A DNA stretch of 64,000 nucleotides from Candidatus Avimonas narfae (GTDB lineage: Bacteria > Bacillota > Clostridia > Oscillospirales > Acutalibacteraceae), in contig CAJFNR010000065.1 of NCBI GenBank assembly GCA_904395335.1, positions 1 through 64,000 on the forward strand. Direction: 5' to 3'. Made by a program: the position numbers and the translations under genes. Positions 16,087-25,580 of this stretch are shown piece by piece (the stretch's first letter is position 1; every line of letters starts with the position of its first letter). The notes beneath the pieces are model-generated. The model was not told where the DNA came from. It was given only the letters and a program-made list of their open reading frames with translations, and did no database searches.

Positions 16087-17823
16087 TTGGGGAAACAGAA
16101 AAAACAGAGCTACGTTCAGGGAGCTTTGATCTTATCCGTGGCGGTCATGATCTCCAAGATCGTGGGGGCGCTGTTCAAGATCCCGCTGCAGATGATGAGC
16201 CAGGTGGCCTTTGGCTATTTCAACACGGCTTACGAAATCTATGTACCCATTTCCACCATCGCCATGGCGGGCCTTCCCATTGCAGTATCTCGCATGGTCT
16301 CGGAAAGCATCACGCTCAAGCGGTACCGGGATGTGCGCATGGTGTATCGGGTAGCGGTCAAAACCTTCCTGATCACCGGTAGTGTGGGGGCCCTGCTCAT
16401 GTTCGTGGTGTCCTTTTTCTACACCCGCATGATCAATGCCCCCGGCGCGCTTTACTCCATGCTGGTGATGAGCCCTACCATATTTTTCTGCTGTCTGGTA
16501 TCCGCCCACCGAGGGCTGTATGAGGGCACCCGCAACATGGTGCCCACTGCTACCTCCCAGGTGATTGAGGCGGTGGGAAAGCTGGTGCTGGGCTTGACCT
16601 TCGCCTATGGGGCCCTGCTGTACGGCCGCTGGCAATTCAGTCAGGGGAAACCTGTATTCGGCACCATGGCCACCGACGCCGCCAATGCGGACGTGCTGTC
16701 CTATCCCTTTGTTGCGGCGGGCGCCATGTTGGGGGTGACGCTGGGTTCCTTCTTTGCGCTGATTTACATGATGATCCGGCATCGGAGGCATGGAACCGGC
16801 CTTCAGGTGAGCCGGGAGGAATATGCCGCCGCCCCGCGTCCACGGTCCTCCCGCGCGATTTTCCGTGCCCTTATGGCCATCGCTATCCCGGTGGCTTTGG
16901 GTTCGCTGGCGACTCAGGTGACCAATCTAATCGACGCTGTATCCCTGCAGTGGTGCCTGAAAACGGTCATTGCCGACGCGGGGGAGACGGTGCGGGGGAT
17001 ATACCAAGGTCTGTTTGATCCCGGACTACAGGCCGACCAGTTCCAGTCCTGGCTGGTGGGCATGCGGGGAACGGCGCTGACCTATGTTAATCTGGTGCCT
17101 AACTTCACACAAACCTTCGGTATCAGTGCGCTCCCTGTGATTACGGCGGCGTGGGTTTCCAAAAACCGCCGCCAGCTCAAGAGCACGGTGGAATCGGTGC
17201 TGCGCATCACTTTGCTCATCGCTTTGCCCGCCGGTGTGGGGCTGACAGTGCTGTCCGGACCGCTGATGAACATGATCTACGGTGCCGCTGAGGCCGCCGT
17301 AGCCGGCCCCATCCTCCGGGTGCTGGGGCTTTCCACCGCTTTCATCTGCCTGATTGCCCCCATCAACTCCATCCTACAGGCGGTAGGCCGGGCCGATATC
17401 CCGGTGAAGGTGGTGCTGGTGGGCGGGGTCATCAAGTTTCTGCTCAACCTACTGCTGATCCGCAATCCCGAAATCAACATCCTGGGTTCCGCCTACAGCA
17501 CCCTGGTGTGTTACCTGGTGATGGTGGTCATCAGCCTTATTGCCCTGCGCCGGGCGGTGGGGGTGCGGATGCGCTGGCGCACCGTGTTTATCAAGCCGCT
17601 CCTTTCCTCCCTGTGCTGCGGGGCGGCGGCGTGGTCCGCCGACGGCCTGCTGTCCCTGGTGATTCCGGACAAGGTCGCCACCCTGCTGGGAGTGATGATT
17701 GCTGTCGTTGTATACGTTCTGGCGCTGCTTTTGATGCGTGCGTTAACCAAAACGGACGTTTTGATGCTGCCAAAAGGACAAAAAATCGCTGAAATACTTG
17801 AAAAACATCATTGGATAGGGTAA
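16087..17823 (+). CDS. YabM/SpoVB-type polysaccharide flippase (MOP superfamily)
   Basis: About 578 residues with around 14 predicted membrane helices. The N-terminus (GKQKKQSYVQGALILSVAV) and ALFKIPL then YFNTAYEIYVPIS are typical of SpoVB/YabM/MurJ-like lipid-linked sugar exporters. I chose TTG 16087 because it follows GAGAGGAT and gives the usual N-terminus; an ATG at 16039, directly after the phosphorylase stop, would add 16 residues but lacks a ribosome site. The order flippase-mazG-HU resembles yabM-yabN in Bacillus, which supports YabM rather than SpoVB. Substrate unknown. A second, shorter family member is at 34880-36406. Confidence 0.87.
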   Translation: MGKQKKQSYVQGALILSVAVMISKIVGALFKIPLQMMSQVAFGYFNTAYEIYVPISTIAMAGLPIAVSRMVSESITLKRYRDVRMVYRVAVKTFLITGSVGALLMFVVSFFYTRMINAPGALYSMLVMSPTIFFCCLVSAHRGLYEGTRNMVPTATSQVIEAVGKLVLGLTFAYGALLYGRWQFSQGKPVFGTMATDAANADVLSYPFVAAGAMLGVTLGSFFALIYMMIRHRRHGTGLQVSREEYAAAPRPRSSRAIFRALMAIAIPVALGSLATQVTNLIDAVSLQWCLKTVIADAGETVRGIYQGLFDPGLQADQFQSWLVGMRGTALTYVNLVPNFTQTFGISALPVITAAWVSKNRRQLKSTVESVLRITLLIALPAGVGLTVLSGPLMNMIYGAAEAAVAGPILRVLGLSTAFICLIAPINSILQAVGRADIPVKVVLVGGVIKFLLNLLLIRNPEINILGSAYSTLVCYLVMVVISLIALRRAVGVRMRWRTVFIKPLLSSLCCGAAAWSADGLLSLVIPDKVATLLGVMIAVVVYVLALLLMRALTKTDVLMLPKGQKIAEILEKHHWIG

Positions 17824-17867
17824 GATAAAGACAATTTCGGGAAATCTAGTGGAGAGCGGGGACGTGT

Positions 17868-18698
17868 ATGGTGGATTTTCAGCCCAAGGACCGGTACTCC
17901 ATGGACGATTTGCTGGAGATCATGCGCCTGCTGCGTTCCCCGGAGGGCTGTCCCTGGGACCGGGAACAGGATCACAAGAGCATTCGCTCCAATTTTCTGG
18001 AGGAGACCCATGAAGCGCTGGAGGCCATCGAGCGGGAGGATCCCGAGCTGCTGAAGGAGGAGCTGGGCGACGTGTTGATGCAGGTGGTGTTTCACACCTG
18101 CATTGAGGAAGAGCAGAATTCCTTCGATTTCGGCGATGTGGTGGATGGCGTCTGCCGCAAGCTGGTGGTTCGTCACCCCCATGTGTTTGCTTCCGCCCAA
18201 GCGGATGATGCCGAACAGGTGCTGAAAAACTGGGATGCCATCAAACGGGAAACCAAAGGCGATGCCTCCCAGACGGATCTGCTCCGCAGCCTGCCGCGCA
18301 GCCTGCCCGCCCTGATGCGGGCGGCCAAGGTGCAGACCCGCGCCAAGCGCGTGGGCTTTGACTGGCCCAATGTGGACGGCGCCATGCAGGCGCTGGAGAG
18401 CGAGACGGCCGAGCTTCGGGAGGCTATGGCGGGTGGAGATGCCGACGCTGTGGAGGAAGAGCTGGGCGACCTGTTGTTCTCCGTCGTCAATGTGTCCCGC
18501 TTTTTGCATACCGACGCCGAACAGGCCCTCACCGGGGCCACGGATAAATTCATTCGCCGGTTTGCCGTGGTGGAACGGCTGGCCGGGGAACAGGGCTTGG
18601 ATATGACCTCCGCTTCGGCGGAGCAGCTGGACAAGCTGTGGAATCAGGCCAAGCAGGAAGAGCGTCAGCCCCAGACCGGCACGGAGCCGACAACTTGA
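17868..18698 (+). CDS. mazG: Nucleoside triphosphate pyrophosphohydrolase MazG
   Basis: 276 residues with two MazG repeats. The first has LRSPEGCPWDREQDH and the EExxE..ExxD metal site (FLEETHEALEAI then EELGDVLMQV). The second has VGFDWPNVDGA, then EEELGDLLFSVVN. It hydrolyses noncanonical and canonical NTPs to NMP and PPi. It lacks the N-terminal methylase-like domain of Bacillus YabN. Position next to the flippase and HU is conserved in Firmicutes. The C-terminal tail is rich in Gln/Glu/Pro. Confidence 0.93.
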   Translation: MVDFQPKDRYSMDDLLEIMRLLRSPEGCPWDREQDHKSIRSNFLEETHEALEAIEREDPELLKEELGDVLMQVVFHTCIEEEQNSFDFGDVVDGVCRKLVVRHPHVFASAQADDAEQVLKNWDAIKRETKGDASQTDLLRSLPRSLPALMRAAKVQTRAKRVGFDWPNVDGAMQALESETAELREAMAGGDADAVEEELGDLLFSVVNVSRFLHTDAEQALTGATDKFIRRFAVVERLAGEQGLDMTSASAEQLDKLWNQAKQEERQPQTGTEPTT

Positions 18699-18749
18699 TC
18701 CATGCGCGGTTTTACCCGCTGGTGTATAAAATCTGTGGAGGTAAAGAAC

Positions 18750-19025
18750 ATGAACAAAGTAGAATTGGTTGCTTCTGTTGCCGAAAAGACTGGCCTTGCT
18801 AAGAAAGATGCGGAAAAAGCCGTTTCCGCCGTGTTGGAATCCATCGTGAACGCGGTCGCCGGCGGCGACAAGGTTCAGCTGGTCGGCTTCGGTACCTTCG
18901 AGGTTCGCGAGCGCGGTGAGAGAACCGGCCGGAATCCCCGCACCAAGGAAGCCATTGTCATTCCCGCTTCCAAGCAGCCTGTCTTTAAGGCCGGCAAGTC
19001 CTTCAAGGACGTTGTGGCGAAGTAA
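18750..19025 (+). CDS. hup: HU-family DNA-binding protein
   Basis: 91 residues, the standard HU size. MNKVELVASVAEKTGL starts the helical dimerisation part, VQLVGFGTFEVRERGERTGR is the signature and the DNA-binding arm carries GRNPRTKEAIVIPASKQPVF with the conserved proline. It packages and bends DNA. The ATG at 18750 follows GGAGG; an upstream in-frame ATG at 18702 lies directly after mazG and is ignored. GGTGTATAAAAT upstream could be an extended -10, so the gene may have its own promoter besides read-through. A terminator follows. Confidence 0.97.
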   Translation: MNKVELVASVAEKTGLAKKDAEKAVSAVLESIVNAVAGGDKVQLVGFGTFEVRERGERTGRNPRTKEAIVIPASKQPVFKAGKSFKDVVAK

Positions 19026-19043
19026 CGAGAGATGTAGGGAAAG

Positions 19044-19070
19044 GCCGTCCGGACAGGGCGGCTTTTCTTT
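19044..19070 (+). terminator. Terminator after hup
   Basis: GCCGTCC and GGGCGGC form a 7-bp stem with one G-T pair and a 5-nt loop, followed by TTTTCTTTT. It sits 18 bp after the hup stop and before the addB ribosome site. Confidence 0.8.
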
Positions 19071-19096
19071 TATGCAAAAGGGAAAGGAGAAGGGGA

Positions 19097-22000
19097 ATGC
19101 TTCATCTACTGCTGGGCCGTTCCGGCTTTGGAAAAACCCATACGGTGCTGGCCCGGCTGGAGGAGCTGGCCCGGACAGCGGAACCCGGCCTCCTGGTCCT
19201 GCTGGTGCCGGAGCAGTTCTCCTTTGAAAGCGAGAGGGCGCTGCTGGAGCGCCTGGGCCCTCGTCTGACCAGGGCTGTAAAGGTATGGAGCTTCACCAGG
19301 TTGGCAGATGCCGTGTCCCGCGAGCTGGGAGGGCGAGCTGGACGGCGGATGGATGACGCCACCCGCACCCTGCTGATGAGCGCCGCGTTGGAACAGGTGT
19401 CCGACCGGCTGACCGTTTACCGGCGGCAGGCAGGGGACCCGGAATACGTGCGGGAAATGCTGTCCACGCTGACGGAATTCCGCCAATGCGCTGTAGGCCC
19501 CCGCCAATTGGAGCAGGCAGCGGCGGCGGTGGAGGAGGAAGCTCTCCGGCAGAAGCTGCAGGATCTTTCGCTGATTCTGGGGGCGTACGATGCCTTGACC
19601 GCCTCCGCCTATGTGGATCCGCTGGATGATCTGTCGGTGCTGGCGGACCGGCTGTCCGAAAGCCGGATATTCTGCGGTGCTCGGGTGTTCGTGGATTCCT
19701 TCAAGGGCTTTACCGGACAGGAGATGCGGGTGCTGGAAGGGATTCTGCGCCGTGCCCGGGAGGTGACGGTGACCCTTTGTACCGATTCCCCTTCCGACTG
19801 CACCGGCGGTTTCGGACTGTTCGCCCCGGTGTCGGAAACGGCGGAACGCTTGCGGGATCTGGCAGAAAAAAACGGGGTGCCGGTAGCCAAAGCGGAAGTG
19901 CTAGAGCGCAATTGCCGCAGTGAAAATGAGGCGCTGCGTCTGGTGGAGGCCGGATGCTTTCGCCCCGGGGAAAAACGGATGGAGGAGCCCACCGAGGCGG
20001 TAACGGTGGCGGCGTGCGCGGATATCTATGCGGAATGTGCCTTCGCTGCCCGCGAAATCCACCGTCTTCTGAGAACTGAGGGCGGGCATTTCCGAGATTT
20101 TGCCGTGGTGGTGCGTTCCACTGCAGAGTATGAGGGTGTACTGGACACCGCTCTGGAAAAGGCGGGTATCGCCTATTATATGGACCGGCGGGAGGACTTG
20201 CTTTCCGATGCCCTGCCGGTGCTGGTGCTGTCCGCCCTGCGGGCGGCGGAGAGCTGGGATACGGAGGAGATCCTCCGGCTGATGAAAACCGGGCTGACAG
20301 GGTGTTCGCCCCGGTCTCTGTCTCTGCTGGAAAACTACGTGTACCTCTGGAGGATCAAGGGGAGCGGATGGCGGGAGGAATGGACCGGCAACCCGGATGG
20401 GCTGTCCGCTCCGGAGAATGCTTCCACCACCCGGCGCCTGAATCATCTCAACCGCCTGCGCCGCCGGGCGGTGGAACCGCTGGAACGGCTGCGCTCCGCC
20501 TTGTATCCGGGACGTCGGGAAGAGAGGAGCAGACGGATCGGAGGCCGGGATTTTTCCACGGCCGTGTATCGGTATCTTACGCAGGTTCAGGCGGCACGAT
20601 TGGTGCGTCTGCAGGCGGCCCGGCTGGAAAAGCAGGGGGAGAGACCCCTGGCCCGGCGAATGGGACGGGTGTGGAATGTACTGATGGACCTGCTGGACCG
20701 GATAGCGGAGGCGCTGCGGGACAGCCGTTTTCCCGCGTCACGTTTCGCCGAGCTGCTACGGTTGAGCCTGGATACCGCCGATCTGGGGGAGATTCCTCAG
20801 ACACTGGACGCCGTCCAGGTGGGGGCAGCGGACCATATCCGCTTTTCCTCACCCAAAACCGTGCTGGTGCTGGGGGCCAATGAGGGGGTCTTTCCCCGCA
20901 CCCCGGCGGGAGGCGGACTCATCAGCGACCGGGAACGCCGCCGGCTCATCGCGTGTGGACTTCCCATCACCAATACGGCGGATCGGGAGACGGCGGAGGA
21001 GCGCTTTTTTGCCTATATGGCCCTGTCCGCCCCTTCCCAGAAGCTGGTGGTCAGTTATCTGACGGCGGATGCCGCCGGACAGCGGCTGATGCCCTCCGTG
21101 CTGGCGGAGACGGTGACGGTATTGCTTCCCTGCTGCCGGCGATGTTTTCCCCCGGAAGAGCGCCCTGCAGAGGTGGAAACGGAGGCGGAGGCCTTTGAGT
21201 CCGCCGCCTCGTTATGGCGCCGGGAATCGGAAGAGGGTGCGTCGCTGCGGGCTCTTTTTGAGGAGGACAGCGAAAAAACAGAAGTCTTTTCCAGCCGCCT
21301 ACGGGTGCTGGAGCGGGCAGGGGACGACAGCCCTGCCGCTTTCCGTTCGTCGGAGATAGCGGGGCGCTTTTTCGGAAAGGAAATGCGGCTTTCTCCCTCC
21401 CGGGTGGAGGCGTATCATCTCTGTCGCTATGCTTATTTTTGCCGTTACGGGCTGCGGGCCCGTGCCCGGCGTCCGGCGGATCTGGATGCTCTGGAATTCG
21501 GCACACTGGCCCACTATGTCATGGAACAGACCGTCCCCGTATATGTGCGGGAGGATTTCACCGGGGTTGATCGGAATCGGACGGAAAAGGATGCCTATGC
21601 GGCCATTGACCGGTATGTGGACGAGCGCATGGGCGGAGTGGAAAACAAGAGCAACCGCTTCCGCTATCTGCTGACCCGCCTGCACCGCATCTGTGCCGCC
21701 CTGTTGTGGCAGGTGGTGCGGGAGTTGCGCCAGAGCCGGTTCCGTCCGGCGGACTATGAGCTTCCCATTGGGCACCCCGACGGGGAAACGGAGGAAGGGG
21801 TTCGCCCGCTGACCCTGACCCTTCCCGACGGTGCGCGCATCAGCGTGCAGGGCAAGGTGGACCGGGTGGATGTCTGTCGGGAGAACGGCAGGACCTATCT
21901 TCGGGTAGTGGATTACAAGACCGGTTCCAAACAGTTCGATCTGTCCCAGGTGGCGGAAGGGCTCAACCTGCAGATGCTGATCTATCTAATGGCCATCTGG

Positions 22001-22510
22001 GAAAACGGGGGAGAACGGTACGGACCGGTCACCCCAGCGGGGGTGCTCTATCTTCCCGCCCGGCTGCCGCTGGTTTCCGTACCGCGCGATACGCAGGGGG
22101 AGGAGCTGGAGAAGGCGCAGACGCGGGCCATGCGCATGAATGGCCTGCTGCTGGACGACCCCGCTGTCATTGAGGCCATGGAGCCGGGGGCCGCTGGTCT
22201 GTTCATTCCGGCCAAAAAGAATGCCAAAGGGGAGTTTGACCGGTATTCCAGCCTAGCGACTTTGGGACAGTTTGGGCTTATCAAGAGACGGATTGAGAAG
22301 CTGCTGATGCAGATGGCGGAAACGCTTCGCAGCGGCGATATTGCGGCTGTCCCGGCCTCCGGAGAAGCGGATGCCTGTGCGTACTGTGATTACCGGGCCG
22401 TTTGCGGGCGGGAGCAGGAGGATCCGGTGCATTATATCGCCGCCCGCGACCGCGCCGAACTTTTCCGGGAATGGGAAAAGGAAGAGCAGCAGGAAAACAG
22501 CGGACAATAA
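19097..22510 (+). CDS. addB: ATP-dependent helicase/nuclease subunit AddB
   Basis: 1137 residues, the usual AddB/RexB length. The N-terminus has a Walker A-like GRSGFGKT (7-14). The C-terminal RecB-type nuclease shows VVDYKTGSKQFDL and LQMLIYL. An iron-sulfur cluster is implied by an upstream cysteine in YHLCRYAYFC plus the C-terminal C-x2-C-x5-C (CAYCDYRAVC), as in AddB. The subunit degrades one DNA strand and reads Chi in double-strand-break repair. A strong terminator 5 bp later ends transcription. The partner addA, usually immediately downstream, is not in this window. Confidence 0.95.
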   Translation: MLHLLLGRSGFGKTHTVLARLEELARTAEPGLLVLLVPEQFSFESERALLERLGPRLTRAVKVWSFTRLADAVSRELGGRAGRRMDDATRTLLMSAALEQVSDRLTVYRRQAGDPEYVREMLSTLTEFRQCAVGPRQLEQAAAAVEEEALRQKLQDLSLILGAYDALTASAYVDPLDDLSVLADRLSESRIFCGARVFVDSFKGFTGQEMRVLEGILRRAREVTVTLCTDSPSDCTGGFGLFAPVSETAERLRDLAEKNGVPVAKAEVLERNCRSENEALRLVEAGCFRPGEKRMEEPTEAVTVAACADIYAECAFAAREIHRLLRTEGGHFRDFAVVVRSTAEYEGVLDTALEKAGIAYYMDRREDLLSDALPVLVLSALRAAESWDTEEILRLMKTGLTGCSPRSLSLLENYVYLWRIKGSGWREEWTGNPDGLSAPENASTTRRLNHLNRLRRRAVEPLERLRSALYPGRREERSRRIGGRDFSTAVYRYLTQVQAARLVRLQAARLEKQGERPLARRMGRVWNVLMDLLDRIAEALRDSRFPASRFAELLRLSLDTADLGEIPQTLDAVQVGAADHIRFSSPKTVLVLGANEGVFPRTPAGGGLISDRERRRLIACGLPITNTADRETAEERFFAYMALSAPSQKLVVSYLTADAAGQRLMPSVLAETVTVLLPCCRRCFPPEERPAEVETEAEAFESAASLWRRESEEGASLRALFEEDSEKTEVFSSRLRVLERAGDDSPAAFRSSEIAGRFFGKEMRLSPSRVEAYHLCRYAYFCRYGLRARARRPADLDALEFGTLAHYVMEQTVPVYVREDFTGVDRNRTEKDAYAAIDRYVDERMGGVENKSNRFRYLLTRLHRICAALLWQVVRELRQSRFRPADYELPIGHPDGETEEGVRPLTLTLPDGARISVQGKVDRVDVCRENGRTYLRVVDYKTGSKQFDLSQVAEGLNLQMLIYLMAIWENGGERYGPVTPAGVLYLPARLPLVSVPRDTQGEELEKAQTRAMRMNGLLLDDPAVIEAMEPGAAGLFIPAKKNAKGEFDRYSSLATLGQFGLIKRRIEKLLMQMAETLRSGDIAAVPASGEADACAYCDYRAVCGREQEDPVHYIAARDRAELFREWEKEEQQENSGQ

Positions 22511-22514
22511 AAAG

Positions 22515-22568
22515 TACCGCCGGATTCGCTGAGCCGCCCTACGGCAGCACGGAATCCGGCGGTATTTT
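22515..22568 (+). terminator. Terminator after addB
   Basis: TACCGCCGGATTC pairs perfectly (13 bp) with GAATCCGGCGGTA around a 24-nt loop, followed by TTTT. It isolates addB from downstream DNA. Confidence 0.85.
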
Positions 22569-22637
22569 AAAGAAGGAGGATGTAAAGAAGAGAGAGCATG
22601 TATTTCCATAAACAGCCTAGGCTGTTAAGGGCAAAAA

Positions 22638-23084
22638 TCAGGAGAGATCGGTTCCGCTGACAGCGGAACGGGAAACGGCGGGGAAGGCGGGAAATGTCAC
22701 CATATGGCCTTCCGCGTCCACAATGGACAGGGGCAATTCCGGCAGCAGCTTTTTGATGGTCTCGATAAACAGGTTGCTGTCGGCACCGGGGGTGCCGCTG
22801 ACCAGATGAATGGCTCCGGTTTTGCTGGCGTGAACGGCAGCCGTCAGAGCCGGTTCGTTGTTGAAGTAAACGGTCATTTCTGCGCCCAGAGAGCTGGACA
22901 CATCATACAGATTCTGTAGGGCGTTGGCGGTGAGGGGAGAGACCAGGCCTTCCGGCTGGATACTAACCACCTGGACGCTGGCGCCGTAGGTCTTGGCGAT
23001 TTCCACTCCGGCGAGGATGAGACGCCGGCAGGAGGGCTGGTCTGTCACACATACCAATACGCTGGCCGGTTTTTCCGTTTTCAA
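22638..23084 (-). CDS. Universal-stress-protein-like (UspA/KdpD-like) domain protein
   Basis: 148 residues. The N-terminal part reads VLVCVTDQPSCRRLILAGVEIAK, then GASVQVVSIQPE, the beta-alpha-beta arrangement of Usp domains such as the one in KdpD. The glycine-rich ATP loop of UspA (GxxGxxxxxxGS) is not clear; only SGTPGADS is present, so nucleotide binding is uncertain. The start is TTG, supported by AGAAAGGAGG 9 nt upstream. A 14-bp palindrome (ACAGCCTAGGCTGT, 22611-22624) past the stop may be a weak terminator. Function unknown. Confidence 0.7.
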   Translation of the reverse strand: MKTEKPASVLVCVTDQPSCRRLILAGVEIAKTYGASVQVVSIQPEGLVSPLTANALQNLYDVSSSLGAEMTVYFNNEPALTAAVHASKTGAIHLVSGTPGADSNLFIETIKKLLPELPLSIVDAEGHMVTFPAFPAVSRSAVSGTDLS

Positions 23085-23288
23085 GTGTTCGTACCTCCTT
23101 TCTGTTCGTTTGAGTATATGATACCCCAGGCTTATGTAAGAACCATAAACAAAAGATGTACAACTTATGAATTCTTACAGCCATCAGAATTTGTGAAAAA
23201 TGCCCTATTTAATTCGGTTGGAATTTTTGTGGGAGAACATAGAGGAATGGAGATTGCGCCAGCCGTCATTTTATAGTATAATGTACTT

Positions 23289-23380
23289 AGGGCCCGGAGA
23301 ATTTGGCTTTCGGCCGGAACGATGCCATTTCTTCCTCTATGTTTACGGTATCCTATCGTGTTCCGGGGCAAACGACACGG
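23289..23380 (+). repeat. Diverged family B repeat fragment
   Basis: GGGCCCGGAGAATTTGGCTT and CGGCCGGAACGA match the family B unit at 33217-33350 (GGGCCCGGAGAAATTGGCTG, CGGTCGGAACGA). It is preceded by TATAGTATAATG, a promoter-like block similar to that before other repeat copies. The rest of the 546-bp gap 23085-23630 has no gene that I can support. Confidence 0.55.
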
Positions 23381-23630
23381 GAGGATCCGGAGTTGGGGTA
23401 CAGCTTCCGACAGCAGCTGTATCGGCATTTCTTATGGAAAAGGCGCCTCGTCCGGATCGACAAAGGTCCACCGTGCCGGAAACAGATTATTTTATCAGCC
23501 GGTTGACGGCGGTAATTGGTTCTGTGCAGCGTTCATGCATCACACCTCCTCTCCGGTTCCCATTTGGGCGCTTAGGTATCATACTGCGAGCGGGAGGGTG
23601 TATTTCAGCGCATTGTGTCGGCGAATATAG

Positions 23631-23715
23631 GCGGGTATGGCGGAATTGGCAGACGCGCAGGATTTAGGATCCTGTGCCACATGGCGTGCAGGTTCGACCC
23701 CTGTTACCCGCACCA
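23631..23715 (+). tRNA. tRNA-Leu (anticodon UAG)
   Basis: 85 nt including an encoded CCA. The acceptor stem is GCGGGTA / TACCCGC, the D arm is of leucine type (GGCGGAATTGGCAGACGC), the anticodon stem CAGGA / TCCTG encloses TTTAGGA (anticodon TAG), and a long class II variable arm and the GGTTCGACCCC T arm follow. A terminator lies 3 bp downstream. It forms the left border of an AT-rich island. Confidence 0.97.
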
Positions 23716-23718
23716 CGT

Positions 23719-23755
23719 CGGAGCAAAGTCCGCTTTGCTCCGGCTTATTTTTTTG
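23719..23755 (+). terminator. Terminator of tRNA-Leu
   Basis: CGGAGCAAA pairs with TTTGCTCCG around a 6-nt loop, followed by GCTTATTTTTTTG. Confidence 0.85.
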
Positions 23756-23913
23756 CCTGCGGCAGAAAAATAAGCCATCCGCCCGCTCTCTTGCTCCTCC
23801 TCTTCCGTAAAGGGTCTCACTCGGCTCACCTGGTCGGTTGTAAACGCCTACCAACCGATTGTGGTTTCAAGTTTATTTCAATGTTTTTCGCAGGCATCTC
23901 TTTTTATGCCATT

Positions 23914-25131
23914 TTAGCTTGGTGTCCGGTTTAATATTTTTATCGCCTGTTTCATGATGCCGAGCAATTTTATATCGGCCGCTTTCGCTTTTGTGATTGT
24001 TTCGCAAATCTCCGTGCTCCATTCACGGATTTTTGAAGGATCAGCATTAGGCCAGTCTCTGCAACAGAATCCATTAATCTGATGTCCGGCACCAACGATG
24101 TCATCGAACAAGGAAATAACCTTAACTTCTTCCCAAAACGCAGAGAGACTCGGACCAAATAATTCCTTGTACAAATACTCATCACGCATTGTTGCGGGGA
24201 TATTAACACAGATAGAATTGCAGAAACTTACGAAGTTAAAGAGATATCTGCTCGTTTCCGCCAGACGCTTTAAGCGCTTGGTTCTTTCCATAGGCGTAAT
24301 TTTATCGAATCCATCATCAGAAAAGAATTTACCATTACCGCCTATTTTATTCAAATAACCGTCCCAGATACCCTCATTAATATTGCATTCCGTCACCCGG
24401 CAAATATTCATAAGCCCATCCTTCACCGTATAGCGCCGGGCGGTTTTATTACCGAAGATATACAAGGTGTCAATCTCAGAATATGCGGGAGGTTTCTCGG
24501 GGGAATCGGCCAACACGTTGCCTTTCCCCGGTTGATATGTAACATAACGATAATCGGGGCATAATAAGCCGTTATCGTTGTATCCTGTTATTACATAAAA
24601 ACGGGGGTCTCCCGATTTGACTTTTACAATAATGGGATTTCCGACAGTGAGGAATGTCATGATTTCTTTTTTAAACATATTTGCGTCCGTACGTATATGA
24701 TACTCGTACCCGACATATCCGAATAGGAAATCCACAATATGGTCTGAACCACAGCCATAGCTTTCCTCTTCAGTATCGCCGATCCATTTCTGCATTTCGC
24801 TTGGGTGCCCGTCAAAATGACAGCGCACGGCACTGTTTCCGGACATGGTATTGAATAAAAAGAAATAGGATGCTTGTTTATTAACAGCTGTCAGTTTATC
24901 ACAATTTCCGCCGCCGCAGCCACAACACGGTGTGATACCGTCCTTACAATAAATATCACCGGAACCGTCAATGCCTTCCAGGAACATATATGCAGCGGTA
25001 AAACGCTGGATAAACGTCAGTTTTTCCAAAGAATTGTAGCGGATATTGAAATCAAGCGACTTGTTAGAGGGAAGTGCCGCATCGCTCTCGACTACAGTTG
25101 TTTTGAAAGAATTTTCAACAAACTCACTCAT
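23914..25131 (-). CDS. Unknown protein with C39/BtrH-N-like papain-fold resemblance
   Basis: 405 residues encoded in AT-rich DNA unlike its neighbours, so probably acquired. Visible features: a cysteine cluster near 68-80 (PCCGCGGGNCD), YFFLFNTMSGNSAV, a SYGCGSDHIVDFLFGYVGY stretch, and NPIIVKVKSGDPRFYVITGY, which resembles the core strand and GY of C39-like or BtrH N-terminal cysteine peptidase folds. The histidine usually found before that strand is replaced by Phe/Tyr, so peptidase activity is doubtful. The second half is helical and has no recognised motif. It is oriented toward tRNA-Leu and is the only intact gene of the island. The family assignment is tentative. Confidence 0.6.
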   Translation of the reverse strand: MSEFVENSFKTTVVESDAALPSNKSLDFNIRYNSLEKLTFIQRFTAAYMFLEGIDGSGDIYCKDGITPCCGCGGGNCDKLTAVNKQASYFFLFNTMSGNSAVRCHFDGHPSEMQKWIGDTEEESYGCGSDHIVDFLFGYVGYEYHIRTDANMFKKEIMTFLTVGNPIIVKVKSGDPRFYVITGYNDNGLLCPDYRYVTYQPGKGNVLADSPEKPPAYSEIDTLYIFGNKTARRYTVKDGLMNICRVTECNINEGIWDGYLNKIGGNGKFFSDDGFDKITPMERTKRLKRLAETSRYLFNFVSFCNSICVNIPATMRDEYLYKELFGPSLSAFWEEVKVISLFDDIVGAGHQINGFCCRDWPNADPSKIREWSTEICETITKAKAADIKLLGIMKQAIKILNRTPS

Positions 25132-25440
25132 GCTGTATACACTTCCTTTTCGTTTAAAAATTAACTATTCAATTATAACAAGTTAAGTTGTTTGCAAAAA
25201 GGAATGGTGCCCGCTATATTTGACCAAGCATATTCATTATATATAAAATCCGCCGTCAATACAAGTTTGTATAGGTTTAGTAGATATCAAATGGACAGCG
25301 ATAAAAGCCCACGGCAGAACTGAGATAGAAAAATTTTAGAAAACGAAAAACCTTATGAATGTAGAATAGTAAAAGGTTTTGCGACTGTATTACTATGGAA
25401 CATCGGAGGTTTTTGACATTGGGAGAAATAAAAGAGTTAG

Positions 25441-25575
25441 TACATTCAAAGTAGAGGTGTGTATAACCATATTGTATTTCCAGTTGTTTACGGGGTAGAG
25501 GATCGAGGCGCAAGACGGGGAGACTACGTAACTCTTGAGGAACTTGTCGACGACATCCTCCACCAATATGCATAG
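25441..25575 (+). pseudogene. Gene remnant in the tRNA-Leu island
   Basis: A 44-codon open stretch with protein-like composition (RGVYNHIVFPVVYG, then GDYVTLEELVDDILHQYA) is bounded by stops on both sides and has no start or ribosome site. It looks like a fragment of a mobile-element gene, but I cannot name the family. Confidence 0.4.
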
Positions 25576-25580
25576 AAGAA

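Noticed and set aside
22598-22660. 20-codon frame after GAAGGAGG downstream of the addB terminator
   Set aside because: Too short, with no promoter; an ATG-TAA directly after the Shine-Dalgarno-like sequence suggests chance.
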